Source: an uncultured Cellvibrio sp.
GTDB taxonomy: Bacteria; Pseudomonadota; Gammaproteobacteria; Pseudomonadales; Cellvibrionaceae
Direction of reading: 5' to 3'
NCBI GenBank assembly: GCA_937958105.1
Contig: CALFXJ010000002.1
Location: forward strand, 55,137 to 119,136
DNA: 64,000 nucleotides
A model generated the notes under the pieces. It was not told the DNA's origin, did not search any database, and saw nothing but the letters and a program-made list of their open reading frames with translations. The position numbers were made by a program, and so were the translations under genes. Below are positions 9,567 to 17,865 of the stretch, one piece after another. Positions within the stretch are counted from its first letter, which is position 1, and every line of letters starts with the position of its first letter.

Positions 9567-9597
9567 GCCGGGGTGCCGAGTCACCCCGGGCTCTTTT
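9567..9597 (+). terminator. Rho-independent terminator
   Basis: Stem CCGGGGTG (9568-9575) pairs with CACCCCGG (9582-9589) and is followed by GCTCTTTTT. It ends the glycine-zipper gene transcript. Confidence 0.8.
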
Positions 9598-9677
9598 TCC
9601 TGTGAAGGCACACACGCGATAGTTGCAAACACCTTGTATACTTACCCAACTCAATGATTTTGCAGGAAGTCTTTGCC

Positions 9678-9995
9678 ATGTCGCTGCTGCGTCACCCCAA
9701 CTCCCCCTGTCGCTGGCTGGCCGTTCTTTTGCTGGCCCTGACACTGGGTTCATTCCACCAGATTGCCTCCGCCGAACCCCGGCGGGATCAGGGCAGCCAG
9801 GAAGAGCGTCCGCGCGCGCGCGTCTCTGCGTCGCAGGCAGCGTCCATCGTGCAGCAGCGTTACGGTGGCAAGGTGATGAATGTGAGTACCCGCCAGTCCG
9901 GCAGTGGCATCATCTACGGCGTAAAGATCCTGCAGACTTCCGGTCATATGCGCACCGTCAATGTTGACGGCCAGACCGGGGCCATCCTCAACTAA
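9678..9995 (+). CDS. PepSY domain periplasmic protein
   Basis: About 105 residues. A signal peptide (to IASA, about residue 34) precedes one PepSY domain: VSASQAASIVQQRYGGKVMNVSTRQSG, then YGVKILQTSGHMRTVNVDGQTGAILN. PepSY modules are found in protease inhibitors and in small proteins beside two-component systems. I chose ATG 9678, with CAGGAAG upstream, over an ATG eight codons earlier. The response regulator starts 18 bases after the stop, so it probably modulates or reports to that sensor. Confidence 0.8.
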   Translation: MSLLRHPNSPCRWLAVLLLALTLGSFHQIASAEPRRDQGSQEERPRARVSASQAASIVQQRYGGKVMNVSTRQSGSGIIYGVKILQTSGHMRTVNVDGQTGAILN

Positions 9996-10013
9996 CCTGA
10001 AGCGGAATTCAGC

Positions 10014-10700
10014 ATGCGAATCCTGATTGTGGAAGACGAGCCCAGTCTGCGCGAACAGATCTGTAGTCAGTTAAGTAACGAAAAATATGCGTGCGACACA
10101 GCAGCTGACGGCCGCGAGGGATTATTCCTCGGAGAGGAATATGACTACGACCTTGCAATCGTGGACCTGGGACTCCCGCTGCTCGATGGTACCCAGCTTA
10201 TCCGGCAGCTGCGGGCCAAGCAGCGCAACTTCCCGATCCTTATCCTGACTGCCCGCGGTGCCTGGCAGGACAAAGTGGAAGGACTGGAAGCCGGTGCAGA
10301 TGATTACCTCACCAAACCCTTTCACCCGGAAGAACTGCGCGCGCGCATCAATGCCCTGCTGCGCCGCGCCAGCGGTCATGCAGCTCCGGTGCTGGATTAC
10401 GGCCCGCTGACCATCGACACTAATGCCCGCCGGGTCCATCTGCACGGCCAGGAAGTGGAACTGACCAGCTTTGAATACAACACCCTTACTTATCTGGCGC
10501 TGCACGCGGGCAAGAATGTTTCCAAGACAGAACTGACTGAGCATTTGTATGCGCAGGATTACGACCGCGACAGCAACGTCATTGAGGTTTTTGTCGGGCG
10601 CCTGCGCAAGAAGCTCGACCCTGACGGCAGCCTGAACCTGATCACCACCCAGCGGGGTCTGGGCTACCGCTTTAACCTCAGTACTGACGGCGGCCGCTAG
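10014..10700 (+). CDS. OmpR/PhoP-family response regulator
   Basis: Transcription factor of 228 residues. The receiver domain has the acidic pair in VEDEP, the phosphoacceptor Asp51 (IVDLGLPLLDG) and the conserved Lys (LTKPF). The C-terminal winged helix ends with LITTQRGLGYRFN. Together with the adjacent kinase the pair is closest by eye to PhoP/PhoQ, and a PepSY gene upstream is a common arrangement for this subgroup. Confidence 0.9.
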   Translation: MRILIVEDEPSLREQICSQLSNEKYACDTAADGREGLFLGEEYDYDLAIVDLGLPLLDGTQLIRQLRAKQRNFPILILTARGAWQDKVEGLEAGADDYLTKPFHPEELRARINALLRRASGHAAPVLDYGPLTIDTNARRVHLHGQEVELTSFEYNTLTYLALHAGKNVSKTELTEHLYAQDYDRDSNVIEVFVGRLRKKLDPDGSLNLITTQRGLGYRFNLSTDGGR

Positions 10701-10731
10701 CGCCGCCCGAGTCAATAACGCAGACACGCCG

Positions 10732-12111
10732 ATGGCCGTTAAACTCACCTCGATCTCCGCCCGTCTGCTGGCCGCTTCCGCCCTGCTCCTGCCCCTGTTT
10801 CTGGGGCTTACCGGTTTCTTCCTCGACAACGCTTTTCAACGCAGTCTCATGGCCGCTGAAGATGCGCGGTTGCGTACTCATCTGTATTTATTATTCAGCG
10901 TGGCGGAGCTGCCGAATATCCGCACGCGCAAGGTCAACCTGGAGATGCCGACAATGTTGATGGAGCCAGATTTTGAGCGGCTCAACTCCGGCCTCTATGC
11001 CTATATCTTCAACGAAGACAAAGAACTGATCTGGCGCTCCAATTCAGCTGCCCTGCTGGAACCGCCCACCAACGACAGCTTTGCCGTACAGTCCACCGTG
11101 GGTCAATTGATTGTGCAGGAAGAAGAAACCGAGAAAGGGCTGCGCTTCAGTGCGCACTACGACGTGATCTGGGAAGACGCCCGTGGTCGGGGGCATCCGT
11201 TTCGCTTCGCGGTGCGCCATGACGGCGATGCATTCCTTGCAGAACTGAAGGCTTACCGCAACCAGTTATGGCAGTGGCTGGGCGCTGCTGGTCTGTTGCT
11301 GCTCCTGGCTCAGACTGTCATCCTCCGCTGGGGTCTGCGGCCGCTGCGTAAACTGGCCCGGGCGTTAAAAGCCATGCAGAGTGGCGACACACGCAATATC
11401 GCTGGTGAGCATCCCCGCGAACTGCAACGCATTGTAGACAACCTGAACCTGGTGCTGGCCCGTGAAGAAGCACTGCGCCAGCGCTACCGCAACAGCCTGA
11501 GCGATCTGGCACACAGCCTGAAGACGCCGCTGGCAGTATTACAGGGAAAAGTGAATCAGGAGACGAGGGACAGCGATCTGCACCAGACACTGGCCGAACA
11601 GGTTACCCGGATGAACCAGGTGGTGACCTACCAGTTGCAGCGCGCCGTCTCCAGCCAGCAGCAGGGGCTGAATCAGCGCATTGAGGTCGAACAGGTCGTG
11701 CAGCGCCTGATCAGTGCGCTGCACAAGGTCTATCGGGATAAACAGGTGGATTGCCAGACGAACATCGCCAGCAACAGTGTGTTCGTGGGTGATGAGCAGG
11801 ATCTGATGGAGCTGTTGGGCAATCTGCTGGAGAACGCTTTCAAATATTGCCATCGCCAGGTACGGCTGGAAGCCTTTACGGAACAGCAACATCTGGTGAT
11901 CAGCATCAGCGATGACGGTGCCGGCATTCCGCCGGATCAGCAGGAGCGCATCCTGCAGCGCGGGCAGCGACTCGACACTTCCCAGCCGGGCCAGGGTATC
12001 GGCCTGGCCGTCAGTGCGGACATCATCACCAGCTATGGCGGAACCCTGGTGATCGACCGCTCTGCCCTCGGCGGCGCGACCTTTACGCTCCGCCTGCCGA
12101 TCGCCCCCTGA
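10732..12111 (+). CDS. PhoQ-like sensor histidine kinase
   Basis: Membrane sensor kinase of 459 residues. Two membrane segments (about 13-30 and 180-200) flank a periplasmic sensor of about 150 residues. A HAMP-like linker leads to the H-box with His261 in SDLAHSLKTPLAVL, a PhoQ-type sequence. The ATPase domain carries N (LLGNLLENAFKY), G1 (ISDDGAGIP) and G2 (GQGIGLAVS) boxes. It should phosphorylate the regulator encoded 31 bases upstream. The signal sensed is not evident. Confidence 0.9.
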   Translation: MAVKLTSISARLLAASALLLPLFLGLTGFFLDNAFQRSLMAAEDARLRTHLYLLFSVAELPNIRTRKVNLEMPTMLMEPDFERLNSGLYAYIFNEDKELIWRSNSAALLEPPTNDSFAVQSTVGQLIVQEEETEKGLRFSAHYDVIWEDARGRGHPFRFAVRHDGDAFLAELKAYRNQLWQWLGAAGLLLLLAQTVILRWGLRPLRKLARALKAMQSGDTRNIAGEHPRELQRIVDNLNLVLAREEALRQRYRNSLSDLAHSLKTPLAVLQGKVNQETRDSDLHQTLAEQVTRMNQVVTYQLQRAVSSQQQGLNQRIEVEQVVQRLISALHKVYRDKQVDCQTNIASNSVFVGDEQDLMELLGNLLENAFKYCHRQVRLEAFTEQQHLVISISDDGAGIPPDQQERILQRGQRLDTSQPGQGIGLAVSADIITSYGGTLVIDRSALGGATFTLRLPIAP

Positions 12112-12134
12112 TTAACCGTCCTTGGCCAACCCGA

Positions 12135-13178
12135 CTATTCGTAACCGTTCGGATTCTGCTGCTGCCAGCGCCAGGCATCCTGCATCATGCGCGGCAGGTC
12201 GAGGCGTGCCTCCCAGCCAAGTTCTTTCTTCGCTTTATCAGCATTGGCATAACAACTGGCGATATCTCCTGGACGGCGGGGTGTGATGCGATATGGCACC
12301 TTACGCCCACTGGCGGCTTCAAACGCCTGGACGATCTGCAGCACGGAATAACCAGTCCCCGTGCCCAGATTGTAAGCGCGGCAGCCAGCCGCCACACTCT
12401 CCAGTCCTTTCAGCGCCGCCACATGGCCCTGTGCCAGATCGACCACATGAATGTAATCGCGCACGCCCGTACCATCCGGCGTGTTGTAATCGTCGCCGAA
12501 GACACTGAGTTCTTTCAGTTTGCCGATTGCCACCTGCGCCACATAAGGCAGCAGGTTGTTGGGAATTCCGGCGGGGTCTTCCCCGATCATGCCACTTTCG
12601 TGGGCACCGACGGGATTGAAGTAACGCAGCAGGGAAATGTTCCACTCGCTGTCTGGCGCGTTGGCGATATCGCGCAGGATTTCTTCCACCATCAATTTAC
12701 TGCGCCCATAAGGATTGGTGGCCGAGGTGGCAAAACTTTCATCGATCGGGACGCTCACTGGGTCACCATACACAGTGGCAGAGGAACTGAAGATCAGCTT
12801 CCATACCGCAAACTCCTCCATGACCTCCATGAGCGACAGGGTGCCGGCCACGTTGTAGCGGTAATATTTCATGGGAATCTGGCTGGATTCGCCCACGGCT
12901 TTCAGCCCGGCAAAGTGCATCACTGCAGCAAAAGAATGGGCGGAGAACACCTCGCGCATTCTGGCTTTTTCATTGATGTCCACCTGGTAAAACACCGGTT
13001 CTACACCGGTGATCGCGGCCACCCGCTTGAGCGCTTCGGCCTTGCTGTTGCACAGATTATCGACCACCACCGGAAGATAACCACTGTTAATCAGCTCAAC
13101 ACAGACATGGCTGCCGATAAAGCCGGCACCACCGGTCACGAGGATCTGGGGAGCAGATGAGGAAATTGGTGAGTTCAT
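12135..13178 (-). CDS. galE: UDP-glucose 4-epimerase
   Basis: Extended short-chain dehydrogenase of about 347 residues that interconverts UDP-glucose and UDP-galactose. The NAD-binding TGGAGFIGSH motif is at the N-terminus, and the catalytic Ser/Tyr/Lys set lies in FSSSATVYG and NPYGRSK. The start at 13178 has AAGGGA upstream; an ATG 20 codons earlier is open but the extra residues are not part of the fold. It converges with the kinase gene, with a 23-base gap. Confidence 0.93.
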   Translation of the reverse strand: MNSPISSSAPQILVTGGAGFIGSHVCVELINSGYLPVVVDNLCNSKAEALKRVAAITGVEPVFYQVDINEKARMREVFSAHSFAAVMHFAGLKAVGESSQIPMKYYRYNVAGTLSLMEVMEEFAVWKLIFSSSATVYGDPVSVPIDESFATSATNPYGRSKLMVEEILRDIANAPDSEWNISLLRYFNPVGAHESGMIGEDPAGIPNNLLPYVAQVAIGKLKELSVFGDDYNTPDGTGVRDYIHVVDLAQGHVAALKGLESVAAGCRAYNLGTGTGYSVLQIVQAFEAASGRKVPYRITPRRPGDIASCYANADKAKKELGWEARLDLPRMMQDAWRWQQQNPNGYE

Positions 13179-13293
13179 TATGCTGATATTCCCTTGTTGG
13201 CAAACCTTGGATGACGCCGAAGTATAACGGGAATTCACAGCGAGTTAATCAGCAAAGTCAGCTTTGGTTATTTACCTTACCGAAAGCCCAAAG

Positions 13294-13323
13294 AAAAAGA
13301 GCAGGCCAATGCCTGCTCTTTTT
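13294..13323 (-). terminator. Rho-independent terminator
   Basis: A near-perfect stem, AGAGCAGGC with GCCTGCTCT around a CAAT loop, has A/T runs on both sides. On the minus strand it follows the porin stop codon by about 50 bases. It lies upstream of galE and is symmetric enough to work in both directions. Confidence 0.85.
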
Positions 13324-13374
13324 CGCCAGCAACACTCGAGGTGCTGCTTATCTGATCCGTACAGAAAGACGGAG

Positions 13375-14067
13375 TTATTCACCCAGCGGCAGCGACAGGG
13401 TCACGATGAATTTCACTTCATCATTGAAGGTATCGTCAACGTCATCAATTACTTTACCCAGAGTAAATGACAGGTTGTCGTTGTAGGCATAGCTCAGATC
13501 AACGTGAGTCAGCTCATCGTAGGAACCAGCACCGGCTTTGACTTTGTCATCGCTGTGCATACCTACCAGCAGGGTTACCGCATTGTAAGACGCGCTCAAG
13601 GTTGCATAGGAATAATCCACATCACCCAGGTCGCTCAGACCATGGCGGTACATCGCTTTGAAAGACAGCTCATCCGATGCTGCGAAGCCCAGGGTAACAG
13701 CAACGTCAGACAGATCATTGAAGCCTACCGGCTCTGCTGCGGAAGGATACATGTAAGTGGTGTAGTTCAGGTCAACACTTACCGGACCCGCTTCAAAACC
13801 GTAACCCGCGTAAAAGTCCCACTCGGTGCCCATTCCCGCATCACCGGACGATGCCCACAGGCCAGCGTAGAAACCAGACTCGCTGACATTGATATCTCCG
13901 ATGATTGCCGGATCACCGCTACCCAGATCCAAACCCCGCCAGTAATACATATTCGCTGCTGATACTGAAGCCCCAACCTCAGCCGCATTGGCAGCCGGTA
14001 TTACAGCGGCAGAAACCAGAGCTGAAAGAGCGATGGCACCAGCCAGAAATTTTTGTTTCATCTTCAT
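13375..14067 (-). CDS. TorF-family putative outer-membrane porin
   Basis: About 230 residues. The signal peptide (MKMKQKFLAGAIALSALVSA) is cleaved near ANAAEVG. The body alternates aromatic and polar residues as in a beta-barrel, with the family start ANMYYWRGLDLGSGDPAIIG, and ends in KFIVTLSLPLGE, an outer-membrane barrel ending. ATG 14067 has AGAGGAAG upstream. Proteins of this family (Gcw_chp) are poorly characterised; the transported substrate is unknown. Confidence 0.8.
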   Translation of the reverse strand: MKMKQKFLAGAIALSALVSAAVIPAANAAEVGASVSAANMYYWRGLDLGSGDPAIIGDINVSESGFYAGLWASSGDAGMGTEWDFYAGYGFEAGPVSVDLNYTTYMYPSAAEPVGFNDLSDVAVTLGFAASDELSFKAMYRHGLSDLGDVDYSYATLSASYNAVTLLVGMHSDDKVKAGAGSYDELTHVDLSYAYNDNLSFTLGKVIDDVDDTFNDEVKFIVTLSLPLGE

Positions 14068-14150
14068 GAGTTCTTCCTCTAGGTTTTTGGTATTGGTAAA
14101 GCAGATTCTTTGCAGCTGTCGCAATGATTCCGGACTAGCTTGCGTCGAAT

Positions 14151-14169
14151 ATTGCAGTTACCAAGCCAA
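14151..14169 (-). promoter_or_regulatory. Sigma-54-like -24/-12 element upstream of the porin gene
   Basis: On the minus strand TTGGC-N8-CTGCAA gives the GG-N10-GC spacing that defines RpoN promoters. It lies about 85 bases before the porin start. The bases between (TTG instead of ACG) deviate from consensus, so this is a candidate only. Confidence 0.3.
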
Positions 14170-14394
14170 CTTTGATTTCCCTATATAAATCAAAAAGATA
14201 AGCGGTGAATACAAGATGGCATACCAGGAAAAACAACAAGGCACGCACCAACTTGATGCACGTTTTCAGTGATCCCGATGAAGCACAGCACCAATAGTGA
14301 GCAGTGGAGTATGCCGACAGGCAGGCGCTTCGCTGAAAAGCCTTTATGTGGTCCCAGAATAAGACGGCCCGACCGAAGTCGGGCTTTTCAGGAC
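14170..14394. other. Intergenic region between the porin and EamA genes
   Basis: No convincing gene is seen in this stretch. A hairpin, GCCCGAC with GTCGGGC around CGAA (14367-14384), followed by TTTT on the plus strand, lies just after the EamA stop codon and may terminate that gene on the minus strand or a plus-strand transcript from this gap. Confidence 0.4.
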
Positions 14395-15339
14395 TCAGGT
14401 TTTTGATATTGATTGGGCCGGAGATGGGCGAACCATTCTCTTGATGAACCTGACCATATTCACACACCACCGATACATCCGGCTCAAGCCAGCGTCGATG
14501 TACAGCAGTAAAGCCAGTATCACAATGCCCACCCCTACCAGAAGCTGCGCAGTGAAATACTCATCCGCCACCCAGACGCCCAGCATCAATGCCAGCAGCG
14601 GTGTCATCAACGTAACCAGCGATACCACGCTGGCGGATAAGCGTTTGAGGATAAAGAAAAACAGGGTGTAGCCCAGCAGCGAACCACAGACGGCGAGATA
14701 AATCACACCGCTCGCGGTTTTGTCCGAAACATTTTCAGGAAGCTGCCCATCCAGCCACCACCAGGTTAATACCAGACCGGGCAAGGCAAACAATAACGAA
14801 CCCGTCATCTGCGCAAAGGCTTCGGTGTTTCCATTCAAGCGTTTCATCCAGACACTGCTGAAGCTGAATATCAGGCAGGACAGCAAAATACCGCCGATAC
14901 CGTAAAGGCCGCGATGATCAATCAGCAGCTGGCCATAAAAAATAACCAGCAATCCTGTAAGCGCAATGACCAGCGCGACAACCCGCCGCAAAGTGAACGG
15001 ATTTTCACGCAGAATAAATAACGATAAAACGCCAGTGATAAATGGTGATGTTGCAAAGATCACTGCCACCAGGCCCGATGGAATAAATTGCGCGGACCAA
15101 TATACCACCGGCATATTTGGAAAGAGGCCGATGGAACCGGCAAGGTAAACCTTCCAGGCTCCCGGAGGAAACAGCTGCCGCCGCAATGCAAACCAGATTG
15201 GCAACGCCAACAACAAGGCGATGACAGTTCGTCCGAGACCCGCCGCGACAAAACTGATGCTGTCATTGCTCCATTGAATTGCGAGTGGTGTCGTTGCCCA
15301 GATGAGCACAACAAAAACGTACGCCAGAAAAACTGCCAT
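14395..15339 (-). CDS. EamA/DMT-superfamily transporter
   Basis: Inner-membrane protein of about 314 residues with ten predicted helices in two EamA repeats (first half through ALTGLLVIFYGQLL, second from LYGIGGILLSCLIF). Members export amino acids, nucleosides or other metabolites; the substrate here cannot be read from sequence. I chose ATG 15339 because AAGGAG lies seven bases upstream; an ATG six codons earlier has no such site. Confidence 0.85.
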   Translation of the reverse strand: MAVFLAYVFVVLIWATTPLAIQWSNDSISFVAAGLGRTVIALLLALPIWFALRRQLFPPGAWKVYLAGSIGLFPNMPVVYWSAQFIPSGLVAVIFATSPFITGVLSLFILRENPFTLRRVVALVIALTGLLVIFYGQLLIDHRGLYGIGGILLSCLIFSFSSVWMKRLNGNTEAFAQMTGSLLFALPGLVLTWWWLDGQLPENVSDKTASGVIYLAVCGSLLGYTLFFFILKRLSASVVSLVTLMTPLLALMLGVWVADEYFTAQLLVGVGIVILALLLYIDAGLSRMYRWCVNMVRFIKRMVRPSPAQSISKT

Positions 15340-15408
15340 GATAAAGCTCCTTGTCATTGATGCAGCGAGCTGGCGTCTGGCCCCGGGGATTTTTTAAATA
15401 GAAATAAA

Positions 15409-15438
15409 AAAGGCCGCAGGGAGAGCTCGCTGCGGCCT
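15409..15438 (-). terminator. Strong hairpin with T-run upstream of the EamA gene
   Basis: GGCCGCAG (15412-15419) pairs with CTGCGGCC (15430-15437). On the minus strand it is followed by TTTTTTATTT, a classical terminator. It lies about 70 bases before the EamA start, so it ends a short transcript from the right or acts as an attenuator for EamA. Confidence 0.75.
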
Positions 15439-15458
15439 TGGTAGAAAATTTTAACCAG

Positions 15459-15551
15459 CTAATCTCCAAATCCCGCAAAGCACAACGCACGCGCCACCCA
15501 ATGGATAGCGTGTGGAATCGGTGCTCGCAGTGCGGATTTAAGGATAAACAT
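15459..15551 (-). CDS. Possible 30-residue leader or small peptide
   Basis: An open frame of 30 codons beginning MFILKSALRAPIPHAIHW ends 21 bases before the terminator that precedes the EamA gene. The layout (short peptide, terminator, transporter) resembles an attenuator. No run of one regulatory codon is seen, the ribosome site (AAGAAA) is weak, and the frame is also open upstream, so this may be chance. The rest of the gap between 15340 and 15762 shows nothing else I can support. Confidence 0.25.
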   Translation of the reverse strand: MFILKSALRAPIPHAIHWVARALCFAGFGD

Positions 15552-15762
15552 GATGCATTTTCTTGATGAGTGAAAGTGTTCTGACTTTAATGGAAAGCTG
15601 TCTGGATCACAACAGCGATTACACAGGTTTTTGAATTTTTTTTGCAGCAATGTGTAACCTTCCGCGGCGACCAGACTGACTAGGATTTCCACGGCACATG
15701 CAGTAGAGTGGTCGCCATCTGTTAAAGGCATCCCGCCTTCCGTTTTTAACCAGCTGCATGTT

Positions 15763-16968
15763 ATGAAGACATTTTTAGTGGGCGGCGCTGTCCGCGACAA
15801 ACTGCTTGGCTACCCCTGGACAGAGCGCGACTGGGTCGTCATTGGTGCGACTCCGGAAATCATGGAAGCCCAGGGCTTTATTCCGGTGGGCAAAGACTTT
15901 CCGGTCTTCCTGCATCCTGATACCCGTGAGGAGTATGCGCTGGCGCGCACCGAACGCAAGACCGGTCACGGTTACGCTGGCTTCACCTTTTATTGCGCGC
16001 AGGACATTACGCTGGAAGAAGACCTGCGACGCAGGGACCTCACCATCAACGCCATTGCCGAAGACGAACAAGGCAACATCATTGATCCTTACCAGGGCCG
16101 TCGGGATCTGGAGCAGAAGCTGCTGCGGCACGTTTCTCCCGCCTTTGCTGAAGACCCGGTGCGCATCCTGCGCATCGCCCGTTTCGCTGCGCGCTACCAT
16201 CATCTGAGTTTTCGCATCGCGGAGGAGACGCTTACGTTAATGCGCAGCATGGTCACCAGCGGCGAAGCAGATCATCTGGTGGCTGAGCGGGTCTGGAAAG
16301 AAATGCAGCGCGCGCTTGGCGAAAGATCCCCGGCCGTTTTTGTGTCCGTGTTGCGTGACTGCAACGCACTGACTAGAGTCCTGCCTGAGCTGGATCACCT
16401 GTTCGGTATAGCTACCGAAACCAGCACAGTGGGTGACCGCGCACTGGACAGCCTGAAGGAAGCGAGTCAGCTCAGCTCCGACACCATGGTTCGCTTTGCA
16501 ACGCTTCTGCATCCACTGAATGAACACCACCCGACAGATGAAGGCTCTTCATCGAACAGTGCCACAACCGCCGCGCGCCACAACACGGCTATACAACAAC
16601 TTTGTGAACGCATCGCCGCCCCGAAGGATTACCGGGAACTTGCACTGATCGTGGCAGAACTTCATCACTATTGTCATCGCGCGCAAACGCTGGAGCCGCA
16701 CGAGGTGCTGACACTCTTGCAGCGCACAGATGCCTTTCGACGCCCGCAGCGCTTCGAGAATTTTCTGCTGTGCAGCGAGGCCATCGCACGCAGTGAAGCG
16801 CAGGCCGCTAAAGATTATCCTCAGGCGGATTATCTGCGCGCGGCCTTACGCGCATGCCAGGCTATCGATTTAAAAGCCATTGCTGCCCGGGGGTTTACCG
16901 GCAAAGCCTTTGGTGATGAACTGGATCGACAGCGCCTGCTTGAAATTAATGCCATCAACAGAATGTAA
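15763..16968 (+). CDS. cca: CCA tRNA nucleotidyltransferase
   Basis: Adds or repairs the 3' CCA of tRNAs. The 401-residue class II enzyme starts with the nucleotidyltransferase core MKTFLVGGAVRDKLLG, has the catalytic acidic pair in TERDWVVIG, the template helix RRRDLTINAIAED, and the ERVWKEM segment. In the Escherichia coli protein an HD phosphohydrolase domain follows; here the matching place reads RFATLLHPLNEHHP, with HP where HD is expected. The hydrolase activity is therefore probably lost while CCA addition is kept. folM follows by 11 bases. Confidence 0.93.
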   Translation: MKTFLVGGAVRDKLLGYPWTERDWVVIGATPEIMEAQGFIPVGKDFPVFLHPDTREEYALARTERKTGHGYAGFTFYCAQDITLEEDLRRRDLTINAIAEDEQGNIIDPYQGRRDLEQKLLRHVSPAFAEDPVRILRIARFAARYHHLSFRIAEETLTLMRSMVTSGEADHLVAERVWKEMQRALGERSPAVFVSVLRDCNALTRVLPELDHLFGIATETSTVGDRALDSLKEASQLSSDTMVRFATLLHPLNEHHPTDEGSSSNSATTAARHNTAIQQLCERIAAPKDYRELALIVAELHHYCHRAQTLEPHEVLTLLQRTDAFRRPQRFENFLLCSEAIARSEAQAAKDYPQADYLRAALRACQAIDLKAIAARGFTGKAFGDELDRQRLLEINAINRM

Positions 16969-16979
16969 AGAACAGGATT

Positions 16980-17747
16980 ATGTTTACCGAGACATCCACC
17001 ACTTCTGATTCAGCTCCGGTTGCCCTGATTACCGGTGGCGCTCGACGCATTGGTGCAGCCATTGCTGAAAACCTTCATCAAGCCGGATTCAATATTATTC
17101 TGCATTACCGGCACTCGGCTGCGGACGCCGAGACATTGGCCAACAAACTCAATCAGCAGCGCCCGGCATCGGCAATAACACTGGCAGCGGATTTAAATCA
17201 CCTGCACGAAATCCAGCAGCTGGCTCATCGCACTTTGGCGGCCTGGCAGCGCCTTGATGTGCTCATCAACAACGCTTCCAGCTTTTTCCCAACGCCATTG
17301 GATAAGGCTACTGAAGATCAATGGAATGACCTGATGAACAGCAACCTGAAAGCCCCGTTTTTTCTCGCACAGGCTTTTGCAGATACACTGCGCAGCCACG
17401 CTGGCTGCATCATCAATATTGCCGATATTCACGCGGACCGGCCACTTCGTCAGCATCCGATTTATTGCGCAGCGAAAGCCGGCAATGTGATGCTTACCAA
17501 ATCTCTGGCACGGGAACTCGCTCCACAGGTACGGGTCAACGGCATTGCCCCGGGAGCCATCCTGTGGCCTGAACAGGAAGGCGCAACCACAACCTCTGCA
17601 CAACAGGACATACTGCAGAAAATTCCGTTAGAGCGCAGTGGTGATCCGTTAGACATCGCACGTACCGTTAATTTTCTGGTTCTGGATGCTCCTTACATTA
17701 CCGGGCAGATAATCACCGTCGATGGCGGACGCAGCCTCTGTCATTAA
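16980..17747 (+). CDS. folM: Pteridine reductase / dihydromonapterin reductase (SDR)
   Basis: Short-chain dehydrogenase of 255 residues. The cofactor motif is TGGARRIG, the Arg-rich form typical of PTR1/FolM pteridine reductases that use NADPH. NNASSFFPT and the catalytic YCAAKAG follow, and the C-terminus ends TGQIITVDGGRSL. It reduces dihydropterins and can supply tetrahydromonapterin or back up folate reduction. It is next to cca; folK and folB lie a few kilobases away. Confidence 0.82.
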   Translation: MFTETSTTSDSAPVALITGGARRIGAAIAENLHQAGFNIILHYRHSAADAETLANKLNQQRPASAITLAADLNHLHEIQQLAHRTLAAWQRLDVLINNASSFFPTPLDKATEDQWNDLMNSNLKAPFFLAQAFADTLRSHAGCIINIADIHADRPLRQHPIYCAAKAGNVMLTKSLARELAPQVRVNGIAPGAILWPEQEGATTTSAQQDILQKIPLERSGDPLDIARTVNFLVLDAPYITGQIITVDGGRSLCH

Positions 17748-17865
17748 CGAGCACCGCGTATCACTTAATAAGAAAACTGGCAGAACATCTGACGCGTGAC
17801 TGGCACCACCACTGAAACACGCTAAGCTAAACAACATATCACTTCGGGGAGAGGCTGAACGTCCA

